NCBI RefSeq assembly: GCF_000020485.1
Contig: NC_011899.1
Location: 1,644,501-1,708,500, forward strand
Length of the DNA stretch: 64,000 bases
Source: Halothermothrix orenii H 168
GTDB taxonomy: Bacteria; Bacillota; Halanaerobiia; Halanaerobiales; Halothermotrichaceae
Direction: 5' to 3'
Shown here: piece after piece, positions 1-8,166 of the stretch
Position numbering within the stretch: position 1 is the stretch's first letter
Layout: each line of letters starts with the position of its first letter
Position numbers and translations under genes: made by a program
The notes under the pieces: generated by a model
What the model saw: the letters and a program-made list of their open reading frames with translations, nothing else
Database searches by the model: none
What the model was told of the DNA's origin: nothing

Positions 1-22
1 ATATTTCATTCAATATTCCCAT
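1..22 (-). CDS. 5' end of a gene leaving the window
   Basis: The minus strand shows a full Shine-Dalgarno AGGAGG (31-36), eight bases, then ATG at 22-20 and an open frame reading MGILNEI to the window edge. Only seven codons are visible, so the product cannot be named. It lies downstream of, and in the same direction as, the AraC/PocR-type regulator, so it may be a target of that regulator; this is inference from position only. Confidence 0.55.
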
Positions 23-144
23 CAGTATATCCTCCTCTATTGTCCCTCATATTTTTATATTATAACTATATATTTTGTTATTATTGTATAATTATATTTA
101 TGATTTGTATTGTAAGATTTTTGTGTCTATTTGTATTATTTTAT

Positions 145-184
145 CAGGGAATATTATTAATACACAGGGAATATTATTAATACA
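145..184. repeat. 20-bp perfect tandem repeat, two copies
   Basis: Two identical head-to-tail copies of a 20-bp AT-rich unit (145-164 and 165-184, beginning CAGGGAATATT) lie between the AraC-type regulator and the gene starting at 22. AraC-family regulators commonly bind pairs of direct repeats about 20 bp apart, so this may be an operator. Similar short tandem repeats occur elsewhere in this window, so it may equally be minisatellite-like filler. The rest of 23-232 is AT-rich with no gene seen. Confidence 0.8.
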
Positions 185-220
185 CGATAAACACTATAAA
201 TAATATTATACATAACATAC

Positions 221-241
221 AGGGGATACCTCTTATCCCCT
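221..241 (-). terminator. Weak hairpin over the regulator's stop codon
   Basis: AGGGGAT (221-227) and ATCCCCT (235-241) form a perfect 7-bp stem with a 7-base loop at the 3' end of the AraC-type regulator gene, overlapping its stop codon at 233-235. No clear run of T follows on the minus strand, so it is at best a weak terminator. Confidence 0.35.
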
Positions 242-1480
242 CCATTTTCCCGGTGATAACCCCTCCATTTTTTTAAATACCTTGGAAAAATAACTCTGGT
301 CATTAAAACCAACGGTCTGGGCAATACTGGCCAGGGAACAACCCTGCTTTAATAACTCCTTGCTGGCTTCAATCCGGACTTTATTCAGATACTCAGTATA
401 GGTTAAACCCAGCTCTTCTTTAAATAATTTACTGAAATAGGCCGCACTTAATCCCACTTCATCGGCTACTTCATTCAGGCTTATAGATTTATGGGCATAA
501 TTGTCCCTGATATAATTCATTGCCTTATACATCAAATCCTTTTTTCTCACATTTTTGATAGAAAAAATACACTCTATAAACCGGTCCAGAACCCTGACCA
601 GAATTTCTGACAACCGGTTCACATCCTCAATATTATCAATTTTATTAAAATAAGTATTCTCCAGACCGAAAATAACTTCAAGGTCAGCCCCGACTTCTAT
701 AGCAGCCCTGGCCAGAACCACCATCAACTCAATCGCCTTGGCCTTGATAATATCTAATTTGTTGCCACTCTGAAAATATACAAATCCAAGGATATCATTC
801 AGTATAGCCCGCGCCCCCTGTTTATCACCCAGTTTTACCTTTTTAATTAACTCCTGCTCCTTTTCAATTGGATACAGAGTACCCTCGTCATCTTTACCCT
901 GCTTCAGTTCGTGAATCTTTTCTGCAATCCGGGCATTTATACTATTATATTCCCGTTTTCTGTTTTGCCGGTAACCCCTCTCCAGCATTACATTTTTTGA
1001 TAGTTCCATCAAAAGTTCACTCAGATACCGGGCCCTGACCGTATCAACCTGAATTAATTTATTTAAATGCTCCCTTAACTCTCTATAACTGGAACCCAGG
1101 AGTGGGTTCTGATTAAGAATATCCTCAATAAGTAAATCATCAACCGGGTGCAGCAAGACCGGCCCCCCGGTAAAGAAATACTCCATCTTCTTTTCACCAA
1201 ACAGGGGTACCGCCCAGTTAACAAGACCATATGGGCAGAAATAAATATAGGGTTCACCCAGTTTTTCCGCCTGTAACCCTCCATAAATGTAAGACTGTTT
1301 ACAGTCATCATCACAGCGACTACAACTATGAACCATTTTACAGAAGGAGGGTCTACTCAGGGGAGGCTGAAAGACCTCCTTCATATCTTCGGTAGAGATA
1401 ATCCGGCAGCCAATTCCTGTTGCGTAAGAATATATATTAATTACCTTTTTTAATTTATCCTTGATTTTTTCATTTATCAT
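233..1480 (-). CDS. AraC-family regulator with PocR-type sensor domain
   Basis: Cytoplasmic transcription regulator of about 415 aa. The N-terminal third is a PocR-like sensor with a cysteine cluster (C47, C53, C56, C60 and C82) in the motif SFCKMVHSCSRC, as in PocR proteins that sense small organic ligands. The last ~100 residues are a double helix-turn-helix AraC DNA-binding domain, with the second helix region near 'QTVGFNDQSYFSKVFKK'. The frame can be extended to a GTG at 1489, but ATG at 1480 fits the upstream GGGA better. It has its own consensus promoter and lies upstream of the gene at the left edge. The ligand is unknown; propanediol or related metabolism is typical of PocR homologues but is not shown here. 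Confidence 0.88.
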   Translation of the reverse strand: MINEKIKDKLKKVINIYSYATGIGCRIISTEDMKEVFQPPLSRPSFCKMVHSCSRCDDDCKQSYIYGGLQAEKLGEPYIYFCPYGLVNWAVPLFGEKKMEYFFTGGPVLLHPVDDLLIEDILNQNPLLGSSYRELREHLNKLIQVDTVRARYLSELLMELSKNVMLERGYRQNRKREYNSINARIAEKIHELKQGKDDEGTLYPIEKEQELIKKVKLGDKQGARAILNDILGFVYFQSGNKLDIIKAKAIELMVVLARAAIEVGADLEVIFGLENTYFNKIDNIEDVNRLSEILVRVLDRFIECIFSIKNVRKKDLMYKAMNYIRDNYAHKSISLNEVADEVGLSAAYFSKLFKEELGLTYTEYLNKVRIEASKELLKQGCSLASIAQTVGFNDQSYFSKVFKKMEGLSPGKWRG

Positions 1481-1670
1481 TAAAAGCACATCCCGGTAGA
1501 AAATAATGGATTTCCCTTTTCAGGGTCATTCAGGGGTTTAGTAATCTGCTTTCCCATTTTGCATAACAGGTATTCCAGGTCATAATAATCTACACAAATA
1601 TTAGTTGTTTATACTTTTCAAAAATATATTTTTCAAAGATATATATAAAAACAGGGTAATATATAATCTA

Positions 1671-1699
1671 ATTATATGAGTATTTTCCCGCCTTGTCAA
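1671..1699 (-). promoter_or_regulatory. Consensus sigma-70 promoter for the AraC-type regulator
   Basis: On the minus strand TTGACA (1699-1694), a 17-bp spacer and TATAAT (1676-1671) form a perfect vegetative promoter. It would give a leader of about 180 bases before the regulator ATG at 1480. A second TTGACAGGGTG copy 17 bp upstream (1716) repeats the -35 region. The stretch 1481-1802 holds this promoter, the tRNA terminator and otherwise nothing recognisable. Confidence 0.8.
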
Positions 1700-1745
1700 A
1701 ATAGACACCCTGTCAACTTTATATAATATATTCCATTTTCCTGCC

Positions 1746-1793
1746 AAAAAAAAACAAGACCCACGACCTCCCTCTTAGGAAATCATGAGTCCT
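1746..1793 (-). terminator. Intrinsic terminator of the tRNA operon
   Basis: Read on the minus strand, AGGACTCATGA pairs with TCGTGGGTCTT (11 bp including G-T pairs) around a 16-base loop, soon followed by nine T residues. It sits directly downstream of tRNA-Glu and ends the four-tRNA operon. Confidence 0.8.
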
Positions 1794-1802
1794 GCCTCTT
1801 TG

Positions 1803-1878
1803 TGGCACCCTCAAGGGGATTCGAACCCCTGCCGCCAGGATGAAAACCTGGTGTCCTGGACCACTAGACGATGAGGGC
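1803..1878 (-). tRNA. tRNA-Glu (TTC)
   Basis: A complete 76-nt cloverleaf: acceptor GCCCTCA paired with TGAGGGT (one G-U pair), anticodon loop with TTC, T arm GGTTCGAATCC and an encoded CCA end. Last gene of the tRNA operon. Confidence 0.96.
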
Positions 1879-1887
1879 ACATAAAAA

Positions 1888-1964
1888 TGGTAGGCCATCA
1901 GGGACTCGAACCCTGAACCCCCTGATTAAGAGTCAGGTGCTCTAGCCGATTGAGCTAATGGCCT
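1888..1964 (-). tRNA. tRNA-Lys (CTT)
   Basis: A complete 77-nt cloverleaf with acceptor AGGCCAT/ATGGCCT, anticodon loop CTCTTAA giving anticodon CTT, T arm GGTTCGAGTCC and encoded CCA. It reads AAG codons; a TTT-anticodon Lys tRNA must lie elsewhere in the genome. Confidence 0.94.
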
Positions 1965-1972
1965 ACATAAAA

Positions 1973-2051
1973 TGGGGTGGGTGATGGGATTTGAACCCAC
2001 GGCCTCAGGAGCCACAATCCTGCGCTCTAGACCAACTGAGCTACACCCACC
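1973..2051 (-). tRNA. tRNA-His (GTG)
   Basis: Cloverleaf with anticodon GTG, acceptor GTGGGTG/CACCCAC, discriminator C73 facing an encoded extra G at position -1 (complement of base 2051), the identity mark of tRNA-His, and an encoded CCA. Confidence 0.95.
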
Positions 2052-2059
2052 ATAATATA

Positions 2060-2137
<78 letters not shown>

Positions 2138-2179
2138 ATCCTGAAAGCCCGTGAAGGGCACTCGCTGAAAGCAATTAAT

Positions 2180-2208
2180 AGTATAACTCATCTAAACCAA
2201 ATTATCAA
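2180..2208 (-). promoter_or_regulatory. Promoter of the tRNA operon
   Basis: TTGATA (2208-2203), exactly 17 bp, then TATACT (2185-2180) on the minus strand, about 43 bp before the mature 5' end of tRNA-Arg. A near-consensus vegetative promoter in the expected place. Confidence 0.75.
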
Positions 2209-2259
2209 AATTAAATATCGGTAATTATAGACCTTTATAATAGATTATAGTCAATATAA

Positions 2260-2868
2260 TCATTCATTCTCTGTATATCTATCTTTTATGACCTTTTTTA
2301 TCTTGGAGAGGGCCCTGGCCCGGTGGCTGATTTTATTTTTGGTCTCAAGGGTTAATTCAGCCATAGTTTTACCATATTCAGGGACATAAAACAGGGGATC
2401 ATAACCAAAACCATTATCACCCCGGGGTTTTTCCATAATTATCCCCTCACAGCTTCCAGTAACGGAAATATCTTCGCCTAATTCAGGGTCATATAAAACC
2501 ATAACACACTTAAACCGGGCCCCTCTCTGGCCAGCCGGGACCCCTTTTAATTCTTCCAGCAGCTTTTTATTATTATCTTCATCACTGGCCCCTGCCCCGG
2601 CATAACGGGCTGAATAGACCCCGGGTTTTCCCTGCAAGTAATCTACTTCAAGGCCAGAATCATCGGCCAGAGTCAAAAGACCCGTCTCCCGGGCTCTGGT
2701 CCGGGCCTTTTTGAGGGCATTTTCATAAAAGGTTTCCCCATCTTCCTCAACCGGGGGCAGGGAGAAATCGTCAAGGCCAACAATCTCTATATCAAGGTCA
2801 TTAAGGTATTTTTTTATCTCCCTTATCTTCCCCTGGTTACCACTGGCTACAAGGAGTTTAAGGGGCAT
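2260..2868 (-). CDS. rdgB: XTP/dITP pyrophosphatase (RdgB/HAM1)
   Basis: House-cleaning nucleotidase of 202 aa that hydrolyses non-canonical purine triphosphates (XTP, dITP, ITP) to monophosphate and pyrophosphate. The HAM1 family signatures are clear: SGNQGKIREIK at the N-terminus, the metal-site stretch LADDSGLEVD, GVYSARYAG, and GDNGFGYDPLF. Length is normal for the family. Its ATG overlaps the rph stop codon in TAATG, so the two are translationally coupled; rph-rdgB is a widespread pair. Confidence 0.97.
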   Translation of the reverse strand: MPLKLLVASGNQGKIREIKKYLNDLDIEIVGLDDFSLPPVEEDGETFYENALKKARTRARETGLLTLADDSGLEVDYLQGKPGVYSARYAGAGASDEDNNKKLLEELKGVPAGQRGARFKCVMVLYDPELGEDISVTGSCEGIIMEKPRGDNGFGYDPLFYVPEYGKTMAELTLETKNKISHRARALSKIKKVIKDRYTENE

Positions 2869-3608
2869 TATTCCTCAATCCCCAGGCTCTTTTTCTGGAA
2901 GGAAACCAGTTCCCTGATTCCCTTTTCAGCCAGGTCCATCAAAGTATTCATCTGGTCCCGGGAGAAGGGGAATTTCTCGGCAGTACCCTGAATTTCAATA
3001 ACCCGACCATCTTCGGTCATAACTATATTCATATCGACCTGGGCCTGAAAGTCTTCTTCATAACACAGATCGAGCAACATCTCACCATCGACTACACCAA
3101 CACTGGTGGCGGCCATAAAACTATTTAACGGTGATTCTTCTAAAACTCCTTCTTCAATCAGATAATTAATGGCGTCAACTAAAGCCACATAGGCCCCGGT
3201 AATAGAAGCGGTTCTGGTTCCACCATCGGCCTGGATAACATCACAATCTACCCAGATGGTTCTCTCACCCAGCTTACCAAGGTCAACAACGGCCCTGAGA
3301 CTCCGGCCTATCAACCGCTGAATCTCCTGGGTCCGCCCGCTCAACCGGCCCCTGGCCACTTCCCTGATGGTTCTGCTATGGGTAGACCGCGGTAACAGGG
3401 AATATTCAGCCGTTAGCCAGCCAGTATTCTGTCCCCTTAAAAAGGGAGGAACACTTTCCTCCACTGAGGCTGTGCAGATAACCTTGGTATCACCGGTTTC
3501 AATCAATACTGAACCTTCTGCATACTTGGTATATTGCCTGCTTATTTTGACATCACGTAGCTGGTCATTTTTACGACCATCTACCCGGAGATTATTGGTT
3601 TCACTCAT
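2868..3608 (-). CDS. rph: Ribonuclease PH
   Basis: Phosphorolytic 3'-5' exoribonuclease that trims tRNA 3' ends; forms a hexamer in the cytoplasm. Visible family features are [12 protein letters not shown] near the N-terminus, the phosphate/RNA-binding [19 protein letters not shown] stretch, the [14 protein letters not shown] motif and a normal length of 246 aa. The frame opens at a GTG (3620), but GGGAAGG is placed correctly for the ATG at 3608 (MSETNN), which is chosen here. Stop and rdgB start overlap by one base. Confidence 0.97.
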   Translation of the reverse strand: MSETNNLRVDGRKNDQLRDVKISRQYTKYAEGSVLIETGDTKVICTASVEESVPPFLRGQNTGWLTAEYSLLPRSTHSRTIREVARGRLSGRTQEIQRLIGRSLRAVVDLGKLGERTIWVDCDVIQADGGTRTASITGAYVALVDAINYLIEEGVLEESPLNSFMAATSVGVVDGEMLLDLCYEEDFQAQVDMNIVMTEDGRVIEIQGTAEKFPFSRDQMNTLMDLAEKGIRELVSFQKKSLGIEE

Positions 3609-3696
3609 ACAATAAGACACCTTCCCTTTTTTTGTTTTTTCTTATTATTATCCTTATAATATATTTTACAACTATAATTCGGGATATGGTTACAAA

Positions 3697-4593
3697 TTAT
3701 AGCTTTGTAAGCTGGAACTGACTGTGCTCATCATCCCCCACCAGCCCGGCCATAAGGTAAAAACCGGTGGCAGGGTCATATTTAAAATCCATCAATTTAA
3801 AGCCTTCGATTTCCCCTGTCCTCCGGACATGGATCCGGGGACCGGTACATGAATATTCCTTATCTCCTATTTTAATATGATTATCATCCCTGTAACGGAC
3901 CCTGAGGTCTCTATCAATGTATTCCTTAACCTCATTTTCCACATCTTTAATAGAAAAGTCGGGTTTTTCATCAAACTGAAGAACAAAACCACTTTTAACA
4001 TCACTGTGATAAGGAGTCCGGGTATAACCCCTTTTCTCAATGGCCATGGCCGTCAGGTCTTCAGCGGTATGGGCCATTCTCCGGTATTTGATTGAATTAA
4101 AGACAATTTTAGCGATCTCTTTAGAAAAGGGACCGAAGACCCCGGGTCTTGTAACAATAACTTCTTCACCGATCCCAACCAGCATTTCAGGGTTTATATT
4201 GAGATGTGATTCTATCAGATCATAGTGTTCCACCACTACCCGCCGGTCTTTTTCAATGGCCTTCTCTATGGCTTCAGCCAGCTGCCAGGGCTGGGTAAAT
4301 GCGGTTTCAAACCTGATATCAACATGGTAGGTATGACTGGTAAACTTCCCTTCCTGATAATCATTGTATACCGGTAAGGGACGGATATTTATCCCCTCAT
4401 CATCATTGGTCAGGGTTAAACCGGGAAACATCCCCTTGATAAGCAGGGATTTCCCGGCCCCGGCATCACCTATCAACCCGATCAATTTATCATTGGGATG
4501 CATGTATGACTGGGATATTCTATTTCCTAGCTGTAGGAGCCTCTCCTTACCCCTTGGAGCAAAGAAAACTGAATGGGCAAAACTATCTATCAT
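3697..4593 (-). CDS. P-loop protein of the 'alanine-tRNA synthetase second additional domain' type
   Basis: A 298-aa cytoplasmic protein. After the opening FAPRGKERLLQLGNRI comes a Walker A motif GDAGAGKS (about residues 42-49) followed by LTNDDEGINIRPLP. The C-terminal third, with 'TGPRIHVRRTGEIEGFKL', resembles the nucleic-acid-like domain that gives this clostridial family its name. It is not an aminoacyl-tRNA synthetase: no class II core is present. The function is unknown; an ATPase or kinase role is inferred from the P-loop. It stands alone between rph and the glutamate operon, preceded by tandem repeats. Confidence 0.6.
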   Translation of the reverse strand: MIDSFAHSVFFAPRGKERLLQLGNRISQSYMHPNDKLIGLIGDAGAGKSLLIKGMFPGLTLTNDDEGINIRPLPVYNDYQEGKFTSHTYHVDIRFETAFTQPWQLAEAIEKAIEKDRRVVVEHYDLIESHLNINPEMLVGIGEEVIVTRPGVFGPFSKEIAKIVFNSIKYRRMAHTAEDLTAMAIEKRGYTRTPYHSDVKSGFVLQFDEKPDFSIKDVENEVKEYIDRDLRVRYRDDNHIKIGDKEYSCTGPRIHVRRTGEIEGFKLMDFKYDPATGFYLMAGLVGDDEHSQFQLTKL

Positions 4594-4611
4594 TAATATG
4601 ACCCCTTTTCT

Positions 4612-4672
4612 AAAGAATCACTATATCCTTTTTTAAAGAATCTCTATATCCTTTTTTAAAGAATCACTATAT
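4612..4672. repeat. 23-bp tandem repeat, about 2.6 copies
   Basis: A unit beginning AAAGAATCACTATATCC and ending in a T run is repeated at 4612-4634, 4635-4657 (one mismatch) and partly at 4658-4672, just upstream of the P-loop gene start (4593). Together with the next repeat and the inverted repeat at 4830-4867 it is all that can be recognised in the 339-bp gap 4594-4932. Confidence 0.85.
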
Positions 4673-4681
4673 CACAGATTG

Positions 4682-4731
4682 TTACGATGCTAGAGAGTGT
4701 TACAGGATTACGATGCTACAGAATGTTACAG
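4682..4731. repeat. 26-bp imperfect tandem repeat, two copies
   Basis: TTACGATGCTA..GTTACAG occurs at 4682 and again at 4708, directly next to the 23-bp repeat array. No function can be assigned. Confidence 0.7.
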
Positions 4732-4829
4732 AAATCTCACCCGGTTTTTGTGACCAGTAAAAACAATACTTAAAAACCCTGATTTATATTATTTATAACA
4801 TAATAATACCTTATATAGTAAACAAAGTC

Positions 4830-4867
4830 AAAATCCAGGTCAGGCCACCTACCTGTCCCTGGATTTT
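4830..4867 (-). terminator. Inverted repeat downstream of the glutamate operon
   Basis: AAAATCCAGG (4830-4839) pairs perfectly with CCTGGATTTT (4858-4867) around an 18-base loop, about 65 bp after the last gene of the methylaspartate operon. It is the likely operon terminator, although the T tract on the minus strand is interrupted. Confidence 0.55.
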
Positions 4868-4932
4868 TCCATAAAAAATTATTCTTCTCAAATCCTGCTT
4901 ATCTGTTACCTTATCTTAAAACCGCACTCCTA

Positions 4933-5244
4933 TTAAACCATTATGGTTAAAAGGGGAGCATGCTGCTGAGCACCATAAACATCCCTGTCACCGGGCGAGC
5001 CAGCCACCACTGGCCTCTTGATAGTAATCTTTATAGCCCGGGCCGGATCAAAGTTTATGATTGAAATAACATCATCTTCAGGAATTTTATAGAGGTTACT
5101 GATAAGCCCTTTATTTATAATTTTTTCATTCCTGACCCTGTTATAACTTTCTTCATCTTTGAAAATAAGGTCAAAGGTTAGTTCATAGGGTCCGGCATTC
5201 TTACTCCGGATTACGTTAACCAGTTGAGTAATCGGGGTTCCCAT
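4933..5244 (-). CDS. DUF4387 protein paired with the AtuA-like protein
   Basis: A 103-aa protein beginning with 'TQLVNVIRSKNAGPYELTFD', typical of the DUF4387 family that almost always follows, or is fused to, an AtuA/DUF1446 protein. No catalytic motif is known. Its ATG overlaps the upstream stop in TAATG, implying coupled translation and probably a 1:1 complex. It is the last gene of the methylaspartate operon, so a role in the glutamate-to-pyruvate pathway is inferred, not shown. Confidence 0.75.
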   Translation of the reverse strand: MGTPITQLVNVIRSKNAGPYELTFDLIFKDEESYNRVRNEKIINKGLISNLYKIPEDDVISIINFDPARAIKITIKRPVVAGSPGDRDVYGAQQHAPLLTIMV

Positions 5245-6629
5245 TATGTTAACCTCCCGTCTTCTGGAATAGTATCCTCTGTCATAAACCTGACAGGGAA
5301 ATACTCAAGGGGATCATCGACCTGCACCAGGTGGTGAAGGTTAAATTCATAGACTTCACCAGCCTTAATATCTGAAGGTGAATAAGGGAAAGCCAGGTTA
5401 CCGGCTGTAGCCACCCGTCCTGGATAACCATAATGGAGCAAGGTCGATCTGGTAAAACTACAGATACTGTTGGCCCGTTTCTGGGTATCGGCAATAACTT
5501 CAATAACAATACCGAGTTCATGGGCGGTTATCTCCTGGACCGGTTCCAGTTTCCCCATAACCCCGTTTTTACCATATACCCTGAAATAAATATTATATTT
5601 TTCCCGGTCCTCACTGAAACTTTCGTTAACTATCCTTTTTACTTCTTTTAAGATATCATCTATCTGGCGTATCATAATGGGATCCCTGGTTCCAGCAATA
5701 GATATAGTCCGGTATCCAACAAGCTTTGCCCCTTCAAGCTTTATAGTATAATCTTCATCAGGGATAAATTTACTACCGGTAACCTTAACCCGCCTCTCAT
5801 CTATCTGTTCAAATTCAGTCTCTGTCAAATCGATAACCCCACCGGGACCGTAAAGTTTATAGGGGTTGCTCTTTTCATACAGGGTATGAGCTGAAACCGA
5901 AGTCACCGTACACCTTCTCTCCGGGTTCAGGGGCTCAAGTATAAAGTGATCCTGCCCCAGTATCCCCAGCATACAATCACTCCCACTTCCCGGGTCAGCA
6001 GCAATACTGGCACATTCCAGGATTTTACCCATATGTAGAGCCAGACCTCGTTCAAAACCCTTCAGGATAGGGTAGGCGGCAAAGACAGTGGGGTCATAGG
6101 CCCGCCCGGCCAATATCAGGTCAGCTCCACCCTTGAGAGCCTCAATAATAGGTTCAATACCCATCTGCCCCACAATTCTCGTGGCCCTGTCAATTTCTTC
6201 TTCATTAACCTCTTCAGCGGGATAGAGGGGAGATAGTTTCCCTTCCCTTAACCTGTTTTTAACCTCTTCCCGGTCAATCTCAGCCCCAATGGTGGCTATT
6301 TTAAGCTTAAAGCCCTCTTCATTTATTATCTCCTTTACAATATCGAGACACCAGTTCAGATGGGCACTGGCTCCGGAACCCCCGGCCGTACCAACCAGTA
6401 CGGGTATATTTAGCTTTTGACCGGCCTCTATCATTAAGTGCAAATCCCTCTTTACGGCGTTGCGGTCTGTAAAGGAAAGGCCTGACCCCAGATAATAAGG
6501 TCCGGGGTCGGTGGAGCCACCATCGACCGCAATGACATCTGGCTTCCGGTCCAGCCCCCTTTCAAAAGACTCTACTGGAAAACCATACCCCAGTATAGCA
6601 GTTGGAGAAAGCACCTTGATTTTATCCAT
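5244..6629 (-). CDS. AtuA-like (DUF1446) protein in the methylaspartate operon
   Basis: A 461-aa cytoplasmic protein of the family named after AtuA (acyclic terpene utilisation). Glycine-rich motifs seen are 'VDGGSTDPGPYYLGSG' near residue 36, 'GTAGGSGASAHL' near 82 and 'LAGRAYDPTVFAAYP' near 178. The biochemical activity of the family is unsettled. Here it follows methylaspartate ammonia-lyase and precedes DUF4387, so it may act on mesaconate or a later C5 intermediate, for which no hydratase or citramalate lyase is present in the window. That link is inference from operon position. Confidence 0.75.
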   Translation of the reverse strand: MDKIKVLSPTAILGYGFPVESFERGLDRKPDVIAVDGGSTDPGPYYLGSGLSFTDRNAVKRDLHLMIEAGQKLNIPVLVGTAGGSGASAHLNWCLDIVKEIINEEGFKLKIATIGAEIDREEVKNRLREGKLSPLYPAEEVNEEEIDRATRIVGQMGIEPIIEALKGGADLILAGRAYDPTVFAAYPILKGFERGLALHMGKILECASIAADPGSGSDCMLGILGQDHFILEPLNPERRCTVTSVSAHTLYEKSNPYKLYGPGGVIDLTETEFEQIDERRVKVTGSKFIPDEDYTIKLEGAKLVGYRTISIAGTRDPIMIRQIDDILKEVKRIVNESFSEDREKYNIYFRVYGKNGVMGKLEPVQEITAHELGIVIEVIADTQKRANSICSFTRSTLLHYGYPGRVATAGNLAFPYSPSDIKAGEVYEFNLHHLVQVDDPLEYFPVRFMTEDTIPEDGRLT

Positions 6630-6746
6630 TCTAACGTCCCCCTCATAGCTAATAACAAAAAGTTTCTACCGTTTCCTTCAATGCTTAAACCATTATTTTT
6701 CCCTACCCCACTTACACTATTACATTTCTGTACCCCGGCCTTTTCA

Positions 6747-7991
6747 TTATGCCTCTCTGGCCTTTAAGATTGTCAAAACCCGCTGCATTTCGTTGTAAAC
6801 GATCATTAAACCTTCGTCAACCCCCATCCCGGGTTTGGCCAGTATCTGATCCGGTCTGGTGGCAAGTGCGATATCTGTGGAGATCTGGGCTGAACGATCA
6901 GTCTCATTACAGGTTCCACCCTGATAAGCGCCAATCCCCTTCTCTTTACAGTACAGGACCGCCTCAATGGTATTATTTATCCCCCCGAGGTCAGGGGTTT
7001 TAATCTGGACCATATCGGCCGCCCTGGCATCAACAAACTCCTTGATATCCTCCAGGGTATTACACCATTCGTCGGCAACAAGGTCGACCCCGATACCTGA
7101 AGCCTGAAGGCGTTCTTTTAACATTACCAGCTGCTCTATCTGGCCCTCTTTACTCCCGGCATCCATCGGCCCCTCAATCCTTATTTTAAAGGGGTGGGCT
7201 GCTTCTTCAAGTCTCCCCAGGTATTCAGCCATAAGGTCAGGGTCATCATTGAATGCCAGACCAATGGTACCATAAACATCAAGGTGAAGGGATGGCTTAT
7301 AGTCCTCACCACCGATTTCGAGAACCCTCTTTTTAAGCCACCGGACGTAATCCAGTAATTTTTCACCCTTTTCCCCCAGTTTTGTCCTGACATTATTTAT
7401 TAGCCCATGGGGGAGAACATCAACATGTTTTATAATAATCTTATCGGCATTGGCGTAACGCTCATCACCTGTCTGGGCAAAAATGGGAACAGGTTCCGGT
7501 ATTATATCAAGGCCGTATTCGTTGGCCACCACCTCAGTCCGTGTCAATTTTTCCGCTTTAGCCACAGCATCCAGGAGGGCCTGGGTTATACCATATCTAA
7601 GAGCGGTATGAAGCCTCTTACCATTGAGGGTCAGCATATCTACCTTTTCCGCCAGTCTCTTAAAGCTATCGAGGTCTTCCCCCTCCAGCCGGGGGGCAAT
7701 TTCCCTGTTAATAACAGGAATAAAGTCCCTGGCCAGAAAGAGAGGATCCCGCCCCCCGGCCCCCGAATACTGGACTGCAGCACAGTCTCCATAGGCCATC
7801 TGACCATCATCGAGTATAAGAATTACCGATATCGATTCACCGGCCTGCCTGATAGATGTAAAACCCGGGGTCTCCACCTCTCCTTTATAAGTGAAGCCAT
7901 CCTCCCTGGCATTATGTTTAATCGCAGCCTGATCATCGAAATAAAAGCCGGTAAGGCCCGGTGAAGCCAGAACTTTTTTTATTGTTGCCAA
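6747..7991 (-). CDS. Methylaspartate ammonia-lyase
   Basis: Converts (2S,3S)-3-methylaspartate to mesaconate and ammonia, the second step of glutamate fermentation by the methylaspartate route. An enolase-superfamily enzyme; all active-site regions match the clostridial enzyme: the His of KHVDVLPH, the metal ligands in HLDVYGTIG, RIEGPMD and VADEWCN, and the catalytic Lys in MVQIKTPDLGG. The frame opens at GTG 8000, but AAAGGAG is well spaced only for the TTG at 7991, which also aligns with the known N-terminus (414 aa). It follows glmE by about 170 bp in the same operon. Confidence 0.97.
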   Translation of the reverse strand: MATIKKVLASPGLTGFYFDDQAAIKHNAREDGFTYKGEVETPGFTSIRQAGESISVILILDDGQMAYGDCAAVQYSGAGGRDPLFLARDFIPVINREIAPRLEGEDLDSFKRLAEKVDMLTLNGKRLHTALRYGITQALLDAVAKAEKLTRTEVVANEYGLDIIPEPVPIFAQTGDERYANADKIIIKHVDVLPHGLINNVRTKLGEKGEKLLDYVRWLKKRVLEIGGEDYKPSLHLDVYGTIGLAFNDDPDLMAEYLGRLEEAAHPFKIRIEGPMDAGSKEGQIEQLVMLKERLQASGIGVDLVADEWCNTLEDIKEFVDARAADMVQIKTPDLGGINNTIEAVLYCKEKGIGAYQGGTCNETDRSAQISTDIALATRPDQILAKPGMGVDEGLMIVYNEMQRVLTILKAREA

Positions 7992-8166
7992 CAGGATCAC
8001 TCCTTTATCTTTTTGTTATACCCGTTAACCAGATACCATATGTGTTCCCCGTGTTTTTTCATCCTTCTGCTCCTTTTCAAATAGTTCTATGTTAATCACG
8101 TTCCATATATATCCATTAACCAGGAGAGAGCCTTTTATTCTAAACCACCTCAGCTCCTACTCTCTT

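Noticed and set aside
4612-4672. Tandem repeats considered as a CRISPR array
   Set aside because: Units are adjacent without spacers and no cas genes are present in the window.
7407-7964. 185-codon plus-strand frame opposite methylaspartate ammonia-lyase
   Set aside because: It overlaps conserved catalytic regions of the lyase and has no family features.
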